Shown: positions 26,351 to 39,270, numbered from the stretch's first letter. The stretch: DNA of 64,000 bases from Streptomyces aureocirculatus (GCF_000720475.1 NZ_JOAP01000012.1:61847-125846); one strand, 5' to 3'. Notes: generated by a model from the sequence alone, not told the origin. A program made the numbers and translations.

Positions 26351-27565
26351 ATGGCTCTCAATACGTCCCCGGACGCTCCCCTCCCCGTCGGAGAGGTGTC
26401 CCGGCTCATCGGAGGCTGGATCGACCGGCTCGGTGCGGTCTGGGTCGAGGGACAGATCACGCAGTTGTCCCGCCGCCCGGGCGCCGGGGTCGTCTTCCTG
26501 ACGCTGCGCGACCCGTCGCACGACATCTCCGTGAGCGTCACGTGCTACCGCCAGGTGTTCGACGCCGTCGCGGACGTCGTGTCCGAGGGCGCCCGCGTCG
26601 TCGTCCACGCGAAGCCCGAGTGGTACGCGCCGCGGGGCCAGCTCTCCCTGCGGGCCGCGCGGATAAAGCCGGTGGGCGTCGGCGAGCTGCTCGCCCGTCT
26701 TGAGCAGTTGAAGAAGTCCCTCGCCGCCGAGGGCCTGTTCGCGCCGGAGCGCAAGAAGCCGCTGCCGTTCCTGCCGCAGCTCGTCGGCCTGGTCTGCGGG
26801 CGCGCGTCGGCCGCGGAGCGGGACGTCCTGGAGAACGCCAGGCACCGCTGGCCGGCCGTCCGCTTCGAGGTGCGCAACGTCGCGGTGCAGGGCGTGCACG
26901 CCGTCCCGCAGGTGGTGCAGGCGGTGCAGGAGCTCGACGCGCTCGCCGAGGTCGACGTGATCGTCGTGGCGCGCGGCGGCGGCAGTGTGGAGGACCTGCT
27001 GCCGTTCTCGGACGAGCAGCTCGTGCGTACGGTGGCCTCGTGCCGTACGCCCGTGGTGTCCGCGATCGGGCACGAGCCGGACAACCCCCTTCTCGACCAT
27101 GTCGCGGACGTGCGGGCGTCGACGCCGACGGACGCCGCGAAGCGGGTCGTGCCGGACGTCGGTGAGGAGTACGAACGCGTGGCGTTCCTGCGGGACCGCG
27201 CGCGCCGCAGCGTGACGGCGTTCCTGGACCGCGAGGAGCGCGGCCTCGCGCACGCCCTGGCCCGCCCCTGCATGGAGCACCCGCACCGCATGGTCGAGGA
27301 GCGCGAGGAGCAGGTCACGGCGTACGTGGACCGCGCGCGCCGTACCCTCGGCCACCTCCTGGACCGCGCGCAGTCGGAGCTGACGCACACGCACGCGCGC
27401 GTGGTGGCCCTCTCCCCCGCCGCCACGCTCCAGCGGGGATACGCGGTGCTCCAGAAGAAGGCGGACGGCGGCGCGGTGGTCCGGGCGGCGGACGAGGTGG
27501 CCTCCGGCGAGGAGCTGCGAGCGCGGGTCGCCGACGGTGAGTTCACGGTACGAGTCGACAATTAG
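26351..27565 (+). CDS. xseA: exodeoxyribonuclease VII large subunit
   Basis: Degrades single-stranded DNA from both ends in complex with XseB. 404 aa from ATG 26351, a usual length for actinobacteria. An N-terminal OB-fold (about 10-105: [22 protein letters not shown]) is followed by the catalytic domain with the conserved [18 protein letters not shown] and [17 protein letters not shown] motifs, then a coiled-coil region and a short C-terminal segment with GYAVL. The small-subunit gene begins 9 bp after the stop. Confidence 0.96.
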   Translation: MALNTSPDAPLPVGEVSRLIGGWIDRLGAVWVEGQITQLSRRPGAGVVFLTLRDPSHDISVSVTCYRQVFDAVADVVSEGARVVVHAKPEWYAPRGQLSLRAARIKPVGVGELLARLEQLKKSLAAEGLFAPERKKPLPFLPQLVGLVCGRASAAERDVLENARHRWPAVRFEVRNVAVQGVHAVPQVVQAVQELDALAEVDVIVVARGGGSVEDLLPFSDEQLVRTVASCRTPVVSAIGHEPDNPLLDHVADVRASTPTDAAKRVVPDVGEEYERVAFLRDRARRSVTAFLDREERGLAHALARPCMEHPHRMVEEREEQVTAYVDRARRTLGHLLDRAQSELTHTHARVVALSPAATLQRGYAVLQKKADGGAVVRAADEVASGEELRARVADGEFTVRVDN

Positions 27566-27574
27566 GGTGGGCGC

Positions 27575-27838
27575 ATGACCAGCGGTACGGACACGGAAGC
27601 CTCGGCGCTCGGGTACGAGCAGGCCCGGGACGAGCTCATCGATGTGGTGCGCCGCCTGGAGGCCGGGGGCACCACGCTCGAGGAGTCCCTGGCGCTCTGG
27701 GAGCGCGGCGAGGAGCTGGCCGCCGTGTGCCGCCGCTGGCTCGACGGCGCCCGCGCCCGCCTCGACGCGGCCCTGGCCGACGGTGAGGACGACACCCACA
27801 CCGGCACCGGCACCGGCACCCAGGACGACGACGGCTGA
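27575..27838 (+). CDS. xseB: exodeoxyribonuclease VII small subunit
   Basis: 87 aa. Residues 10-65 are the XseB helical hairpin (YEQARDELIDVVRRLEAGG, then LEESLALWERGEELAAVCRRWL), which binds the large subunit coiled coil. The C-terminus is acidic with a T-G repeat. In an operon with xseA (9-bp gap). Confidence 0.95.
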   Translation: MTSGTDTEASALGYEQARDELIDVVRRLEAGGTTLEESLALWERGEELAAVCRRWLDGARARLDAALADGEDDTHTGTGTGTQDDDG

Positions 27839-28006
27839 ACCGCCGCTCCCCCTGTGAAGCTGATCACCGCGCCCCAATTTTAGTTGAAGATTGAACCTCA
27901 GTGACGTACTGTCGATCTCACCGGCCGGCGCCTGTGGCCCGCACCCCCCACGTGCTCCCCGCGCCGCCGACCGGAGCCCTCAGCTACGTACCGAGAAGGT
28001 TGAAAG

Positions 28007-28597
28007 ATGTCCCTCGTTCTTGACCCCGCCGCCCAGGACCTGCTCTTCCGCGAGGCCCGTACCGCCAACACCTTCACCGACGAGCCCGTCACCGACGAGC
28101 AGGTCCAGGCGATCTACGACCTGGTCAAGTACGGCCCGACGGCGTTCAACCAGTCCCCGCTCCGCGTGACCCTGGTGCGCTCCCCCGAGGCCCGCGAGCG
28201 CCTGGTGCGGCACATGGCCGAGGGCAACCGTCCGAAGACCGCCACGGCGCCGCTCGTCGCGATCCTCTCCGCGGACAACGAGTTCCACGAGGAGCTGCCG
28301 CAGCTCTTCCCGCACTTCCCGCAGGCCAAGGACGCGTTCTTCTCCGAGCGCACCGCCCGTGAGCAGGCCGCCGCGCTGAACGCCTCCCTGCAGGCCGCCT
28401 ACTTCATCGTGGGCGTCCGCGCCGCGGGTCTGGCCGCGGGCCCGATGACCGGGTTCGACTTCGCCGGTGTGCAGAAGGAGTTCCTCGACGACGACCACAC
28501 CCCGCTGATGGTCGTCAACATCGGCAAGCCGGGCGAGGACGCCTGGTTCCCGCGCTCCCCGCGCCTGGCCTTCGACGACGTCATCACGACCGTCTGA
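28007..28597 (+). CDS. nitroreductase family protein, malonic semialdehyde reductase-like
   Basis: FMN-dependent oxidoreductase of 196 aa. FMN-contacting motifs TANTFTDEPV, YGPTAFNQSP and the C-terminal GKPGEDAWFPRSPRL match the RutE/malonic semialdehyde reductase group; in E. coli the enzyme works in pyrimidine breakdown, but no rut genes are near, so the substrate here is uncertain. An AT-rich patch at 27876-27897 (AATTTTAGTTGAAGATTGAA) stands out in GC-rich DNA and is likely its promoter/operator. Single gene, closed by a strong terminator. Confidence 0.85.
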   Translation: MSLVLDPAAQDLLFREARTANTFTDEPVTDEQVQAIYDLVKYGPTAFNQSPLRVTLVRSPEARERLVRHMAEGNRPKTATAPLVAILSADNEFHEELPQLFPHFPQAKDAFFSERTAREQAAALNASLQAAYFIVGVRAAGLAAGPMTGFDFAGVQKEFLDDDHTPLMVVNIGKPGEDAWFPRSPRLAFDDVITTV

Positions 28598-28620
28598 GCC
28601 ACACCGGCACGCGCGTACGA

Positions 28621-28650
28621 AGAGGCCCCCGGCAACCGCCGGGGGCCTCT
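28621..28650. terminator. terminator between nitroreductase and DUF4245 genes
   Basis: Perfect 13-bp stem (AGAGGCCCCCGGC / GCCGGGGGCCTCT) with AACC loop, between convergent genes. Confidence 0.85.
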
Positions 28651-28660
28651 CGCGTCACCT

Positions 28661-28706
28661 GGTGTCCGAAGACGTCACGCGTTTGGTGTCCGAAGCCGTC
28701 ACGCGT
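28661..28706. repeat. 24-bp tandem duplication at the end of the DUF4245 gene
   Basis: Copies at 28661-28682 and 28685-28706 (GGTGTCCGAAGxCGTCACGC) differ at one base in 22. The second copy contains the last codons and stop of the minus-strand DUF4245 gene, the first lies just after it. Confidence 0.75.
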
Positions 28707-29250
28707 CCGTGCGGATCGGCGTCCGCTTCATCTCGAGGGACTCCGCCATCACCGTGAGCTGCCTGAACGACGCCGTGCCGAGCACCACCGTCGTCGCGCC
28801 CTTGTCCCGCAGGACGAGCGCGTCGTAGCGGTGGCCCTGGTAGCGCTGCCAGGTCTTGCCCGCGATCTTCTCCGTGCGGTCGGTCTTCTTGGCGCTCCGG
28901 GTGGCCGAGTCGATGAACTCGGAGGGCTTGGCCGTGGACTGCTTGATCGCCACGTACTCGCCCGCCGGGTCGAGGAAGCCCAGGTGCCAACTGTCGTGGT
29001 CCGCGCCGTTGTAGCGCACCGTCGTCGGCTTCCACGACTTCGGCAGGCCCTGGGGCGCCGCCACCGGGTAGGCCGCGGCCCGCCGGGCCGTGATGAGCTC
29101 GACGCGGTAGTCGACCCGCTTGACGGGTTCCTCGGAGTCGTCGTGCGGGATGAAGACGTAGATGACCGCTACGACGATGCCGATGACGGCCATCGAGAGC
29201 AGCATGTTCCGCACGGTCTGCTTGCCATTTCTGCCTGCCACGTCCCCCAT
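28699..29250 (-). CDS. DUF4245 membrane-anchored protein
   Basis: 183 aa from ATG 29250. A basic N-terminus is followed by one transmembrane helix (about 16-34, MLLSMAVIGIVVAVIYVFI) and an extracytoplasmic domain of the actinobacterial DUF4245 family (YPVAAPQGLPKSWKPTTVRYNG ... WQRYQG split motif). Function unknown; typically next to glpX and exonuclease VII genes in actinobacteria. Divergent from glpX. The start has a weak RBS, and a GTG three codons in is possible. Confidence 0.8.
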   Translation of the reverse strand: MGDVAGRNGKQTVRNMLLSMAVIGIVVAVIYVFIPHDDSEEPVKRVDYRVELITARRAAAYPVAAPQGLPKSWKPTTVRYNGADHDSWHLGFLDPAGEYVAIKQSTAKPSEFIDSATRSAKKTDRTEKIAGKTWQRYQGHRYDALVLRDKGATTVVLGTASFRQLTVMAESLEMKRTPIRTDA

Positions 29251-29445
29251 CGTCGCAGGTCCCCGTGGCAGCCCCGGCTCCACCCCACCCCCGCTCAGGT
29301 GTAGGGCGCCCTGCTCATTCTTTCGACCTGCGGATAGAGTCAGGGACATCACCCTCATCCGGCCGCCCGCCCGTCTTGCACCGCCGCCCTTCCGAGGACG
29401 TCTACGGGCGCAGTCCTTTATCTCGTATCAGAAAGGTGCGCCTCG

Positions 29446-30480
29446 ATGACCGAGCATCACTCCCTGCCGTCCGAACTCGAGGTCTCCCCGGAGGCCCCCG
29501 ACCGCAACCTCGCCCTGGAGCTCGTCCGGGTCACGGAAGCCGCCGCCATGGCCGCGGGCCGCTGGGTCGGCCGAGGCGACAAGAACGGCGCGGACGGTGC
29601 CGCCGTCAGGGCCATGCGGACCCTCGTCCACACCGTGTCGATGAACGGCGTCGTCGTCATCGGGGAGGGCGAGAAGGACGAGGCGCCGATGCTCTTCAAC
29701 GGCGAGCGCATCGGCGACGGCACCGGCGCCGAGGTCGACATCGCCGTAGACCCGATCGACGGCACCACGCTCACCGCCAAGGGCATGCCGAACGCGATCG
29801 CGGTGCTCGCCGCCACCGACCGCGGCGCCATGTTCGACCCGTCGGCCGTCTTCTACATGGACAAGCTGGTCACCGGCCCCGAGGCCGCCGACTACGTGGA
29901 CATCAACGCCCCGGTTTCGGTGAACATCCGCCGCGTCGCCAAGGCCAAGAAGTCCGCCCCCGAGGACGTCACCGTCGTCATCCTGGACCGGCCGCGGCAC
30001 GAGGGCATCGTCAAGGAGATCCGCGAGACCGGCGCGCGCATCAGGTTCATCTCGGACGGCGACGTGGCCGGTTCGATCATGGCCGTGCGCGAGGGCACCG
30101 GCGTCGACCTCCTGATGGGCATCGGCGGCACCCCCGAAGGCATCATCAGCGCCTGCGCCATCAAGTGCCTGGGCGGCGTCATCCAGGGCAAGCTGTGGCC
30201 CAAGGACGACGAGGAGCGGCAGCGCGCCCTCGACGCCGGTCACGACCTGGACCGCACCCTCACCACCGGCGACCTGGTCGGCGGCGACAACGTCTTCTTC
30301 GTCGCGACCGGCATCACCGACGGCGAGCTGCTGCGGGGCGTGCGCTACGGCGCGGAGAGCGCGTCGACGTCGTCCCTGGTGATGCGCTCCAAGTCGGGCA
30401 CCATCCGGAAGATCGACTCCGACCACCGGCTCGCCAAGCTGCGCGCCTACAGCGCCATCGACTTCGACCGCGCCAAGTAG
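29446..30480 (+). CDS. glpX: fructose-1,6-bisphosphatase, class II
   Basis: Gluconeogenic phosphatase that converts fructose-1,6-bisphosphate to fructose-6-phosphate. The 344-aa protein has the metal-binding signatures GEGEKDEA at 73-80 and DPIDGTT at 102-108, and the glycine-rich GIGGTPEG. Length fits class II. ATG 29446 has AAAGG upstream. Monocistronic, with a bulged GC-rich hairpin at about 30500-30530 after it. Confidence 0.96.
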   Translation: MTEHHSLPSELEVSPEAPDRNLALELVRVTEAAAMAAGRWVGRGDKNGADGAAVRAMRTLVHTVSMNGVVVIGEGEKDEAPMLFNGERIGDGTGAEVDIAVDPIDGTTLTAKGMPNAIAVLAATDRGAMFDPSAVFYMDKLVTGPEAADYVDINAPVSVNIRRVAKAKKSAPEDVTVVILDRPRHEGIVKEIRETGARIRFISDGDVAGSIMAVREGTGVDLLMGIGGTPEGIISACAIKCLGGVIQGKLWPKDDEERQRALDAGHDLDRTLTTGDLVGGDNVFFVATGITDGELLRGVRYGAESASTSSLVMRSKSGTIRKIDSDHRLAKLRAYSAIDFDRAK

Positions 30481-30499
30481 CCGGGCGGCGTACGGCCAC

Positions 30500-30531
30500 G
30501 GGGGCGCGCGCTCCGTGCGGGGAGCGCCCCC
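30500..30531. terminator. terminator between glpX and the WhiB-like gene
   Basis: GGGGCGCGCGCTCC pairs with GGAGCGCCCC across a GTGCG loop with a four-base bulge; it lies between convergent genes and can serve both. Confidence 0.5.
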
Positions 30532-30587
30532 CGTCGTCGTACGAAGAACATCCGAAGGACAGCGGTCCGGCGGCCGGGCGGCCGGTC

Positions 30588-30974
30588 TCAGCCCGCTGCT
30601 GCGATCGTGCCCGCCGTCGAACGGGTGGTCTTCTTCAGCTCCAGGTCGCGCCGGCGGCGGCGGGCCAGGACCACCCGGCGCTCGGCGGCGGTGAGGCCGC
30701 CCCAGACGCCGTACGGCTCGGGCTGGAGGAGGGCGTGCTCACGGCACTCCACGAGGACGGGACAGCGGGCGCACACGCGCTTGGCGGCCTCCTCGCGGGA
30801 GAGCCGCGCCGCCGTGGGCTCCTTGGAGGGGGCGAAGAACAGACCGGCCTCGTCCCGGCGGCACACGGCGTCGGAGTGCCATGGGTTGTCCTGGTCCCGC
30901 TCGCGCACTGGCACAGGTCCCCGCTGAGCCGGAACAGCGGCGACCTGCAGGGACTGATGCGTCGGTTGCAGCAC
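30588..30974 (-). CDS. WhiB-family iron-sulfur regulator
   Basis: 128 aa from GTG 30974 (GGAG eight bases upstream). Four cluster cysteines are present: C38, then C68-x2-C71-x5-C77. The G-V-W-G-G turn at 89-93 and a basic C-terminal tail (RRRRRRD) for DNA contact follow. WhiB-like proteins bind a [4Fe-4S] cluster and partner with the principal sigma factor to tune transcription. Its place between glpX and the fumarase genes matches the S. coelicolor locus I recall as wblI, so it may be that orthologue. Confidence 0.92.
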   Translation of the reverse strand: MLQPTHQSLQVAAVPAQRGPVPVRERDQDNPWHSDAVCRRDEAGLFFAPSKEPTAARLSREEAAKRVCARCPVLVECREHALLQPEPYGVWGGLTAAERRVVLARRRRRDLELKKTTRSTAGTIAAAG

Positions 30975-31144
30975 GGTCTACTCCTGACGACGGCTTCGCG
31001 AGCGAGAGACGATGCACGAAGCTCTACCCGCTGTGTGCGGGCCTATGCACTGAGTTCCGACGTACGGAAGCTCCGGTTCCTGCTGAGCCCCGCTCGTGGC
31101 CGGATCGTGTCGTCGCGAAGGGCCGCGCACGCCGTCGCCGCCGC

Positions 31145-31825
31145 TCAGCCCTCCAGCCGTTTGCGCAGATATCCGCGCAGGTCACGGATGATTTTTCCGT
31201 ATTTGGGGCGGGCTCTGACGTCCCCGCAGACGGCGAGGCCCTCGACGAAGACGACTGGCGCGTCCTTGTCCTCGGCGTCCAGCATGTCCACTTCGAAGGT
31301 GCCGAAGACGCCGGAGCCGCTGCCGCGCAGCGAGATGTTCTCCGGCACCCGGACGCGTACGTCGCCGAACAGCGCGAAGCCCTTGATCACGACCTGCCGG
31401 TGCTCGAAGACCGCCTCGCTGAGGTCGATCAGGACGTCACCGAAGAGGGCGTACGCGTGCGTGCGCCGCCCCACGCGCCAGCGGCCCCTGCGCACCGCGT
31501 CCCCGAAGACCCCGTACAGGGTCTCGTCGGCGGTGTCAGGGACGGCGCCTGGCGAGGGGCAGGAAGGGACCTTCTCGAACGCCGTTGCCGTGGCGTCCGC
31601 CTTCTCGCCGGGGTCCGGCAGGTCGGCGACGAAGGGTTCGAGATCGGCGAGGGTCTTGGCCTTGTAGACCCCGTCGAGGCGTTCGCTGTGTTCTTCCGGG
31701 TCGAGACGGCCCACGGCGAGCGCGTCGGCCAGGATGTCGGCGGTCCGGTCGCGGTCGGCATCGGAGGCCCGCAGCCGCCCGGACGACGACCGGGAAGGGG
31801 TCTGGGAACGCTTCTCTGGGTCCAC
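31145..31825 (-). CDS. DUF1707 and LiaF-like C-terminal domain protein
   Basis: 226 aa from GTG 31825; the frame stays open far upstream but there it is antisense to fumarase. N-terminal DUF1707 (about 18-70: LRASDADRDRTADILADALA, GRLDPEEHSERLDGVYKAKT split) is followed by a linker and a beta-helical region with repeated FGDV/LFGDVRV strands, like the LiaF C-terminal domain of cell-envelope stress proteins. No transmembrane helix is seen. Probably involved in envelope stress or signalling; that is family-level inference. Confidence 0.8.
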   Translation of the reverse strand: MDPEKRSQTPSRSSSGRLRASDADRDRTADILADALAVGRLDPEEHSERLDGVYKAKTLADLEPFVADLPDPGEKADATATAFEKVPSCPSPGAVPDTADETLYGVFGDAVRRGRWRVGRRTHAYALFGDVLIDLSEAVFEHRQVVIKGFALFGDVRVRVPENISLRGSGSGVFGTFEVDMLDAEDKDAPVVFVEGLAVCGDVRARPKYGKIIRDLRGYLRKRLEG

Positions 31826-31993
31826 GCCCCGCAGCGTACCCAAACGCGATAGATCGCGACTACCCCCGTTCGGGGCGCGCTTGGGACAACTGAGCCTTAC
31901 CTCACAAGAAGCGCGCGACGGGAGCGCTCTACGCTGGTCGGGCGCCACCAATGGAGGTGGCGCCGCTGTCTGCCGAGTGAGGAATTGGGCGTC

Positions 31994-33673
<1,680 letters not shown>

Positions 33674-33818
33674 CACCCGCCGCTCTCCACTGGCGCGCGG
33701 GGACCCTGGGAATACTCCGGGCAGGGCGGGGGCTCACCTCTCAGAGGCAGTCATGGGCCGGGCGACCGTTCCGTGGCTGCCTGTTGCGGGCACCACGGAA
33801 CGGAAGGACAGTCGGAAC

Positions 33819-35222
<1,404 letters not shown>

Positions 35223-35261
35223 GCCCTCGCGGGGCGCCCCAGTCCCGCCCCTTCTCCGATC

Positions 35262-35377
35262 CTGGGGCTCCGCCCCAGACCCCGTATCGGCCTTCGGCCT
35301 CGTCCTCAAACGCCGGACGGGCTGAAACGTTGCCGCACCGGCGAGAGTTTCAGCCCGTCCGGCGTTTGAGGACGAGG
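35262..35377. repeat. terminator hairpin and REP-like 31-bp inverted repeat
   Basis: A small hairpin (CTGGGGC / GCCCCAG, 35262-35278) after fumC is followed by a perfect inverted repeat with arms 35297-35327 and 35348-35378 and a 20-nt loop. The core CTCGTCCTCAAACGCCGGAC is repeated at 48.1-48.3 kb in this window, so this is a dispersed REP-like family. Confidence 0.85.
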
Positions 35378-35476
35378 CGCGGAGCGCCGATAAGGCTGGG
35401 GTCCAGGGGGCGCAGCGCCCCTGGTTCGGGAAGGGGCGGGATTGGGGAGGCTCCCGCCAGGACCTAATATCTGTTC

Positions 35477-36160
35477 ATGACAGACCTCGACGGTACGGCG
35501 TCACCAGGGAAGGCCCGGCACTGGGCGCCGGGGACGCAGATTCTGTGGCGGTACCGGGAGAACGCGGGCCCCCGCTTCCACATCTGCCGGCCCGTCACGG
35601 TCGTCGAGGACAGCGACGACCTGCTCGCGGTGTGGCTGGCCCCGGGCACGGAATGCGTGAAGCCGGTCCTCGCTGACGGCACCCCCGTACACCGGGAACC
35701 CCTGGCCACCCGCTACACCAAGCCGCGCACGGTCCGTCGCGACCACTGGTTCGGCACCGGCGTCCTGAAGCTGGCCCGGCCGCACGACCCGTGGTCGGTG
35801 TGGCTGTTCTGGGAACCGGGCTGGCGGTTCAAGAACTGGTATGTGAACCTGGAGCAGCCGCGCACCCGGTGGAGCGGCGGCGTGGACTCCGAGGACCACT
35901 TCCTGGACATCTCGGTGGACTCGGACGGCACTTGGCGCTGGCACGACGAGGACGAGTTCGCGCAGGCGCAGGACGCGGGCCTGATGAGCCCGGAGAAGGC
36001 CGACGCGGTGCGCGCGGCGGGGCACGCCGCGGTGGACGTCATCCGTTCCTGGGGACCTCCTTTCGGTGACGAATGGCCGACCTGGCGCCCCGATCCGACA
36101 TGGCGGATTCCCGCCCTGCCCCAGGACTGGGACCGTACGCCCGCGCACGTGTCCTCATGA
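35477..36160 (+). CDS. DUF402 domain protein
   Basis: 227 aa. The central region (WYVNLEQP ... DHFLDISVDSDGTWRWHDED) matches DUF402, a fold shared with nucleotide/RNA-associated proteins such as FomD-type phosphohydrolases; conserved Asp and Glu residues (D-x-x-L-D ... D-E-D-E) would bind metal. Exact function unknown. ATG 35477 lies just after the REP-like element. Confidence 0.8.
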   Translation: MTDLDGTASPGKARHWAPGTQILWRYRENAGPRFHICRPVTVVEDSDDLLAVWLAPGTECVKPVLADGTPVHREPLATRYTKPRTVRRDHWFGTGVLKLARPHDPWSVWLFWEPGWRFKNWYVNLEQPRTRWSGGVDSEDHFLDISVDSDGTWRWHDEDEFAQAQDAGLMSPEKADAVRAAGHAAVDVIRSWGPPFGDEWPTWRPDPTWRIPALPQDWDRTPAHVSS

Positions 36161-36276
36161 GACCCTTGATGCGCCCCCGTACTTCAAACGTAGGATCGTC
36201 CTCCGCAAGGGCGCACAGCAGTAACTCCTCGTGCCCCCAGAGCGCCTGACAGGATGTCATCAAGGAGCGGCTGAAC

Positions 36277-36954
36277 GTGAGCGAGGAATACAGCGCGCCT
36301 GGCGGCCACGACCGCACGGGCCAGGCCGAGGCCTTCGACGCCATCGGCGCGTCCTACGACGTCGCGTTCCCGCACAAGGACGGTCAGCTCGCCGCAGGGC
36401 GCCGGCTCGCCGCCGAGCTGCCCCCGGGCTCGCGCGTCCTGGACGTCGGCTGCGGCACGGGACTGCCCACGGCCCGTCAGCTCACCGAGGCGGGCCACAC
36501 CGTCCTGGGTGTCGATCTGTCGCCCGGCATGCTGGAACTCGCCCGCGCGAACGTCCCTCCGCCCGCGGCCGAGTTCCGCCGCCTCGACCTCGCCGACCTG
36601 CGGGCATCCGGTGCGGGACCCGCCGCTGTCGGCCGGTTCGACGGAATCGCCTGCTTCTTCACGCTGTTGATGCTGCCCCGGAAGGAGATACCGTCTGCTC
36701 TTCGGCTGCTGCGGTCCCTGCTCAGGCCCGGCGGTCTGCTCGGGCTTTCCATGGTCGAGGCCGATCTGGACGACGCGGCGATTCCGTTCCTGGGGCACAC
36801 GATCCGGGTATCCGGTTACCTGCGGGACGAACTGCGGCAGGTCGTGCGGGACGCCGGTTTCGACATCGCCCACGAGGAGTCGTACACGTACGCCCCCGCG
36901 AGCACGACCGCACCACCCGAGCACCAGCTATTCCTGCACTGCCGACGCGGCTGA
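36277..36954 (+). CDS. class I SAM-dependent methyltransferase
   Basis: 225 aa. Methyltransf_11/25-type domain: motif I VLDVGCGTGLPT around 54-65, acidic motif LGVDLSPGML around 77-86, motif IV region FDGIACFFTLLM and a C-terminal strand pair. The N-terminal AFDAIGASYDVAFP is typical of small-molecule methyltransferases. Acceptor unknown. GTG start at 36277. The SpoIIE-type phosphatase gene follows after 56 bp. Confidence 0.88.
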   Translation: MSEEYSAPGGHDRTGQAEAFDAIGASYDVAFPHKDGQLAAGRRLAAELPPGSRVLDVGCGTGLPTARQLTEAGHTVLGVDLSPGMLELARANVPPPAAEFRRLDLADLRASGAGPAAVGRFDGIACFFTLLMLPRKEIPSALRLLRSLLRPGGLLGLSMVEADLDDAAIPFLGHTIRVSGYLRDELRQVVRDAGFDIAHEESYTYAPASTTAPPEHQLFLHCRRG

Positions 36955-37010
36955 GCAACGCTTGGACGGCGCGCGCGGCGCGCAGCCCCGGACGGACGGA
37001 TTCGAAACGC

Positions 37011-39128
37011 GTGACGGAGCACTTCAGCCCCTACGAGGGCCGCGAGGCACCAGGTGCCCGGCCCCCAGCCCCCGCGGATCCCCGCGGGGCGCTGCTGCGT
37101 GCCCCGGAGACGGACGCGTACGGCTCCGGAGCCATGAACGCCCTGCCCGCGCAGGCACGCACGGGTGAACAGGACGCGGGCGCGGGCAGCGAGCACGCCC
37201 AGTCCGCCACGCCGGCCACCGAGGGCCCCGAAGGTCCTGACAGCCACCGCCCGCGCCCGGTCCCCGAAGGCGCCGGGGGCGTACCCGCACCCGCCCGCTC
37301 CGATTCCGGGACGGCGGCCCGTCCCGACAGCGAAAGCGCCATGACCGCACCCGACACGACCGGCGTGCCGGGCGCCCCCGACGGCCCGGAGCGCCGCACC
37401 GGAAGGCCCCGCCCGCCGGGGCCCGCGGCCATGCGCCGCGACGGCGACCGGCTGCGCTTCGTGGGCGCGGCCACCCGGCGCATCGCCCGCGGCATCGACC
37501 TGGACGAGATCGTGATGGGCCTGTGCCGGGCCACGGTGCCGACGTTCTCGGACGCGATCCTCGTCTATCTGCGCGACCCGCTGCCGGTCGGCGACGAGCG
37601 TCCCGCGGGGCCGCTGGTGCTGCGGCTCCGGCGTACCGACCGCATCCCGGAGGACCAGGACACCGACGGCGGTGCGCTACCCGCCCTACAGGTGCAGTCC
37701 GACCTGTCGTCGGCGGCCGAGCTGTGCGAGGTCCGCGTGGGCAGCGCCCTCGCCGAGGTCCTCCGCGGCGTGCGCCCGGTGTTCGCCGACGCCACGGCGG
37801 CGCTCGGCGCGCTGCCCGAACTGCTCGGCGAGGGGCGTACGGTGCCCGGCGGGCAGCGGGCCGTCCTGGCGCCGCTGCGCGGCAGGCGGCGGGTGATCGG
37901 CGCCGCGGTCTTCCTGCGCCGCCCCGACCGGCACCCCTTCGAGGCGGACGACCTCCTCGTCGCCGCCCAGCTCGCCACGCACAGCGCGCTCGGCATCGAC
38001 AAGGCGGTCCTGTACGGCCGCGAGGCGTACATCGCGGACGAGTTGCAGCGCACGATGCTGCCCGAGACCCTGCCGCGTGCCACCGGCGTGCGCCTCGCCT
38101 CGCGCTACCTCCCCGCGGCCGAGACCGCCCGGGTCGGCGGCGACTGGTACGACGCCATCCCGCTGCCCGGCAGCCGTGTCGCCCTGGTCGTGGGCGACGT
38201 CATGGGGCACTCGATGACCTCAGCCGCGATCATGGGACAGCTTCGCACCACCGCGCAGACCCTCGCCGGACTCGACCTGCCGCCCCAGGAGGTCCTGCAC
38301 CACCTCGACGAGCAGGCCCAGCGCCTCGGCTCCGACCGCATGGCCACCTGCCTGTACGCGGTCTACGACCCGGTCTCGCACCGCATCACCATCGCCAACG
38401 CGGGCCATCCACCGCCCGTCCTGCTGCATCTGGGCGGTCGCGCGGAGGTCCTGCGGGTGCCGCCGGGCGCGCCCATCGGCGTCGGCGGTGTCGACTTCGA
38501 GGCCGTGGAACTCGACGCCCCCGCGGGCGCCACGCTGCTCCTGTACACGGACGGCCTGGTCGAGTCCCGCCTCCGGGACGTCTGGACCGGCATAGAGCAA
38601 CTGCGCGAGCGGCTCGCCGCTACCGCCCAGCTCACCGGACCCGACCATCCGCCGCCCCTGGAAGCGCTGTGCGACGAGGTGCTCGACATGCTCGGCCCCG
38701 GCGACCGCGACGACGACATCGCGCTGCTCGCGGCCCGCTTCGACGGGATCGCCCCGAGCGACGTGGCGTACTGGTTCCTGGAACCGGAGGACGCCACCCC
38801 GGCGCGTGCCCGCCGCCTCGCCCGCAGCGCCCTTGAACGCTGGGGCCTGACGGAGTTGAACGACGCGGTGGAGCTCCTCGTCAGCGAGGTCGTCACCAAC
38901 GCCGTGCGGTACGCCACCCGGCCGATCACCCTGCGGCTGCTGCGCACGGACGTGCTGCGCTGCGAGGTCGGCGACGACGTACCGCAGTTGCCGAGGCTGC
39001 GCCAGGCCCGCGCGACGGACGAGGGCGGACGCGGGCTCTACCTGGTCAACAGGCTGGCCCGGCGGTGGGGTGCCACCCGGCTGAGCACGGGGAAGGTGGT
39101 CTGGTTCGAGCTGAACCAGAGCGGCTGA
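37011..39128 (+). CDS. GAF - SpoIIE phosphatase - HATPase regulatory protein
   Basis: 705 aa from GTG 37011; later starts (ATG 37134 or 37431) are possible because the first ~140 residues are disordered and Pro/Ala-rich. A GAF-like sensor (about 150-320) is followed by a PP2C-type SpoIIE phosphatase (about 345-560) with ARVGGDWYDAI, VGDVMGHS and GDRDDDIALLAAR metal-binding acidic motifs, then a C-terminal histidine-kinase-like ATPase (about 590-700; LVSEVVTNAVRYA, DEGGRGLYLV). Such proteins set anti-anti-sigma phosphorylation. Having both phosphatase and anti-sigma kinase domains in one chain is common in Streptomyces. Confidence 0.9.
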   Translation: MTEHFSPYEGREAPGARPPAPADPRGALLRAPETDAYGSGAMNALPAQARTGEQDAGAGSEHAQSATPATEGPEGPDSHRPRPVPEGAGGVPAPARSDSGTAARPDSESAMTAPDTTGVPGAPDGPERRTGRPRPPGPAAMRRDGDRLRFVGAATRRIARGIDLDEIVMGLCRATVPTFSDAILVYLRDPLPVGDERPAGPLVLRLRRTDRIPEDQDTDGGALPALQVQSDLSSAAELCEVRVGSALAEVLRGVRPVFADATAALGALPELLGEGRTVPGGQRAVLAPLRGRRRVIGAAVFLRRPDRHPFEADDLLVAAQLATHSALGIDKAVLYGREAYIADELQRTMLPETLPRATGVRLASRYLPAAETARVGGDWYDAIPLPGSRVALVVGDVMGHSMTSAAIMGQLRTTAQTLAGLDLPPQEVLHHLDEQAQRLGSDRMATCLYAVYDPVSHRITIANAGHPPPVLLHLGGRAEVLRVPPGAPIGVGGVDFEAVELDAPAGATLLLYTDGLVESRLRDVWTGIEQLRERLAATAQLTGPDHPPPLEALCDEVLDMLGPGDRDDDIALLAARFDGIAPSDVAYWFLEPEDATPARARRLARSALERWGLTELNDAVELLVSEVVTNAVRYATRPITLRLLRTDVLRCEVGDDVPQLPRLRQARATDEGGRGLYLVNRLARRWGATRLSTGKVVWFELNQSG

Positions 39129-39177
39129 ACCAGAACGCCCGATACAGAGCGGTCGGGCCGGAGCGGTCGGGCCGGAG

Positions 39178-39215
39178 CGAAGGCGCCCGGAACCTCGTGG
39201 TTCCGGGCGCCTTCG
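39178..39215. terminator. bidirectional terminator after the SpoIIE-type gene
   Basis: 17-bp perfect stem (CGAAGGCGCCCGGAACC / GGTTCCGGGCGCCTTCG) with TCGT loop, between convergent genes. Confidence 0.85.
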
Positions 39216-39270
39216 TCGTACGTGTGCTCCAAGTGCTTCGTCGTGCCTGCCCCTGCGGCCCGGCCCGCCG

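Noticed and set aside
29265..31667. 800-codon open frame on the plus strand
   Set aside because: Overlaps glpX in another frame and is antisense to the WhiB-like gene; Arg/Pro/Gly-rich nonsense composition.
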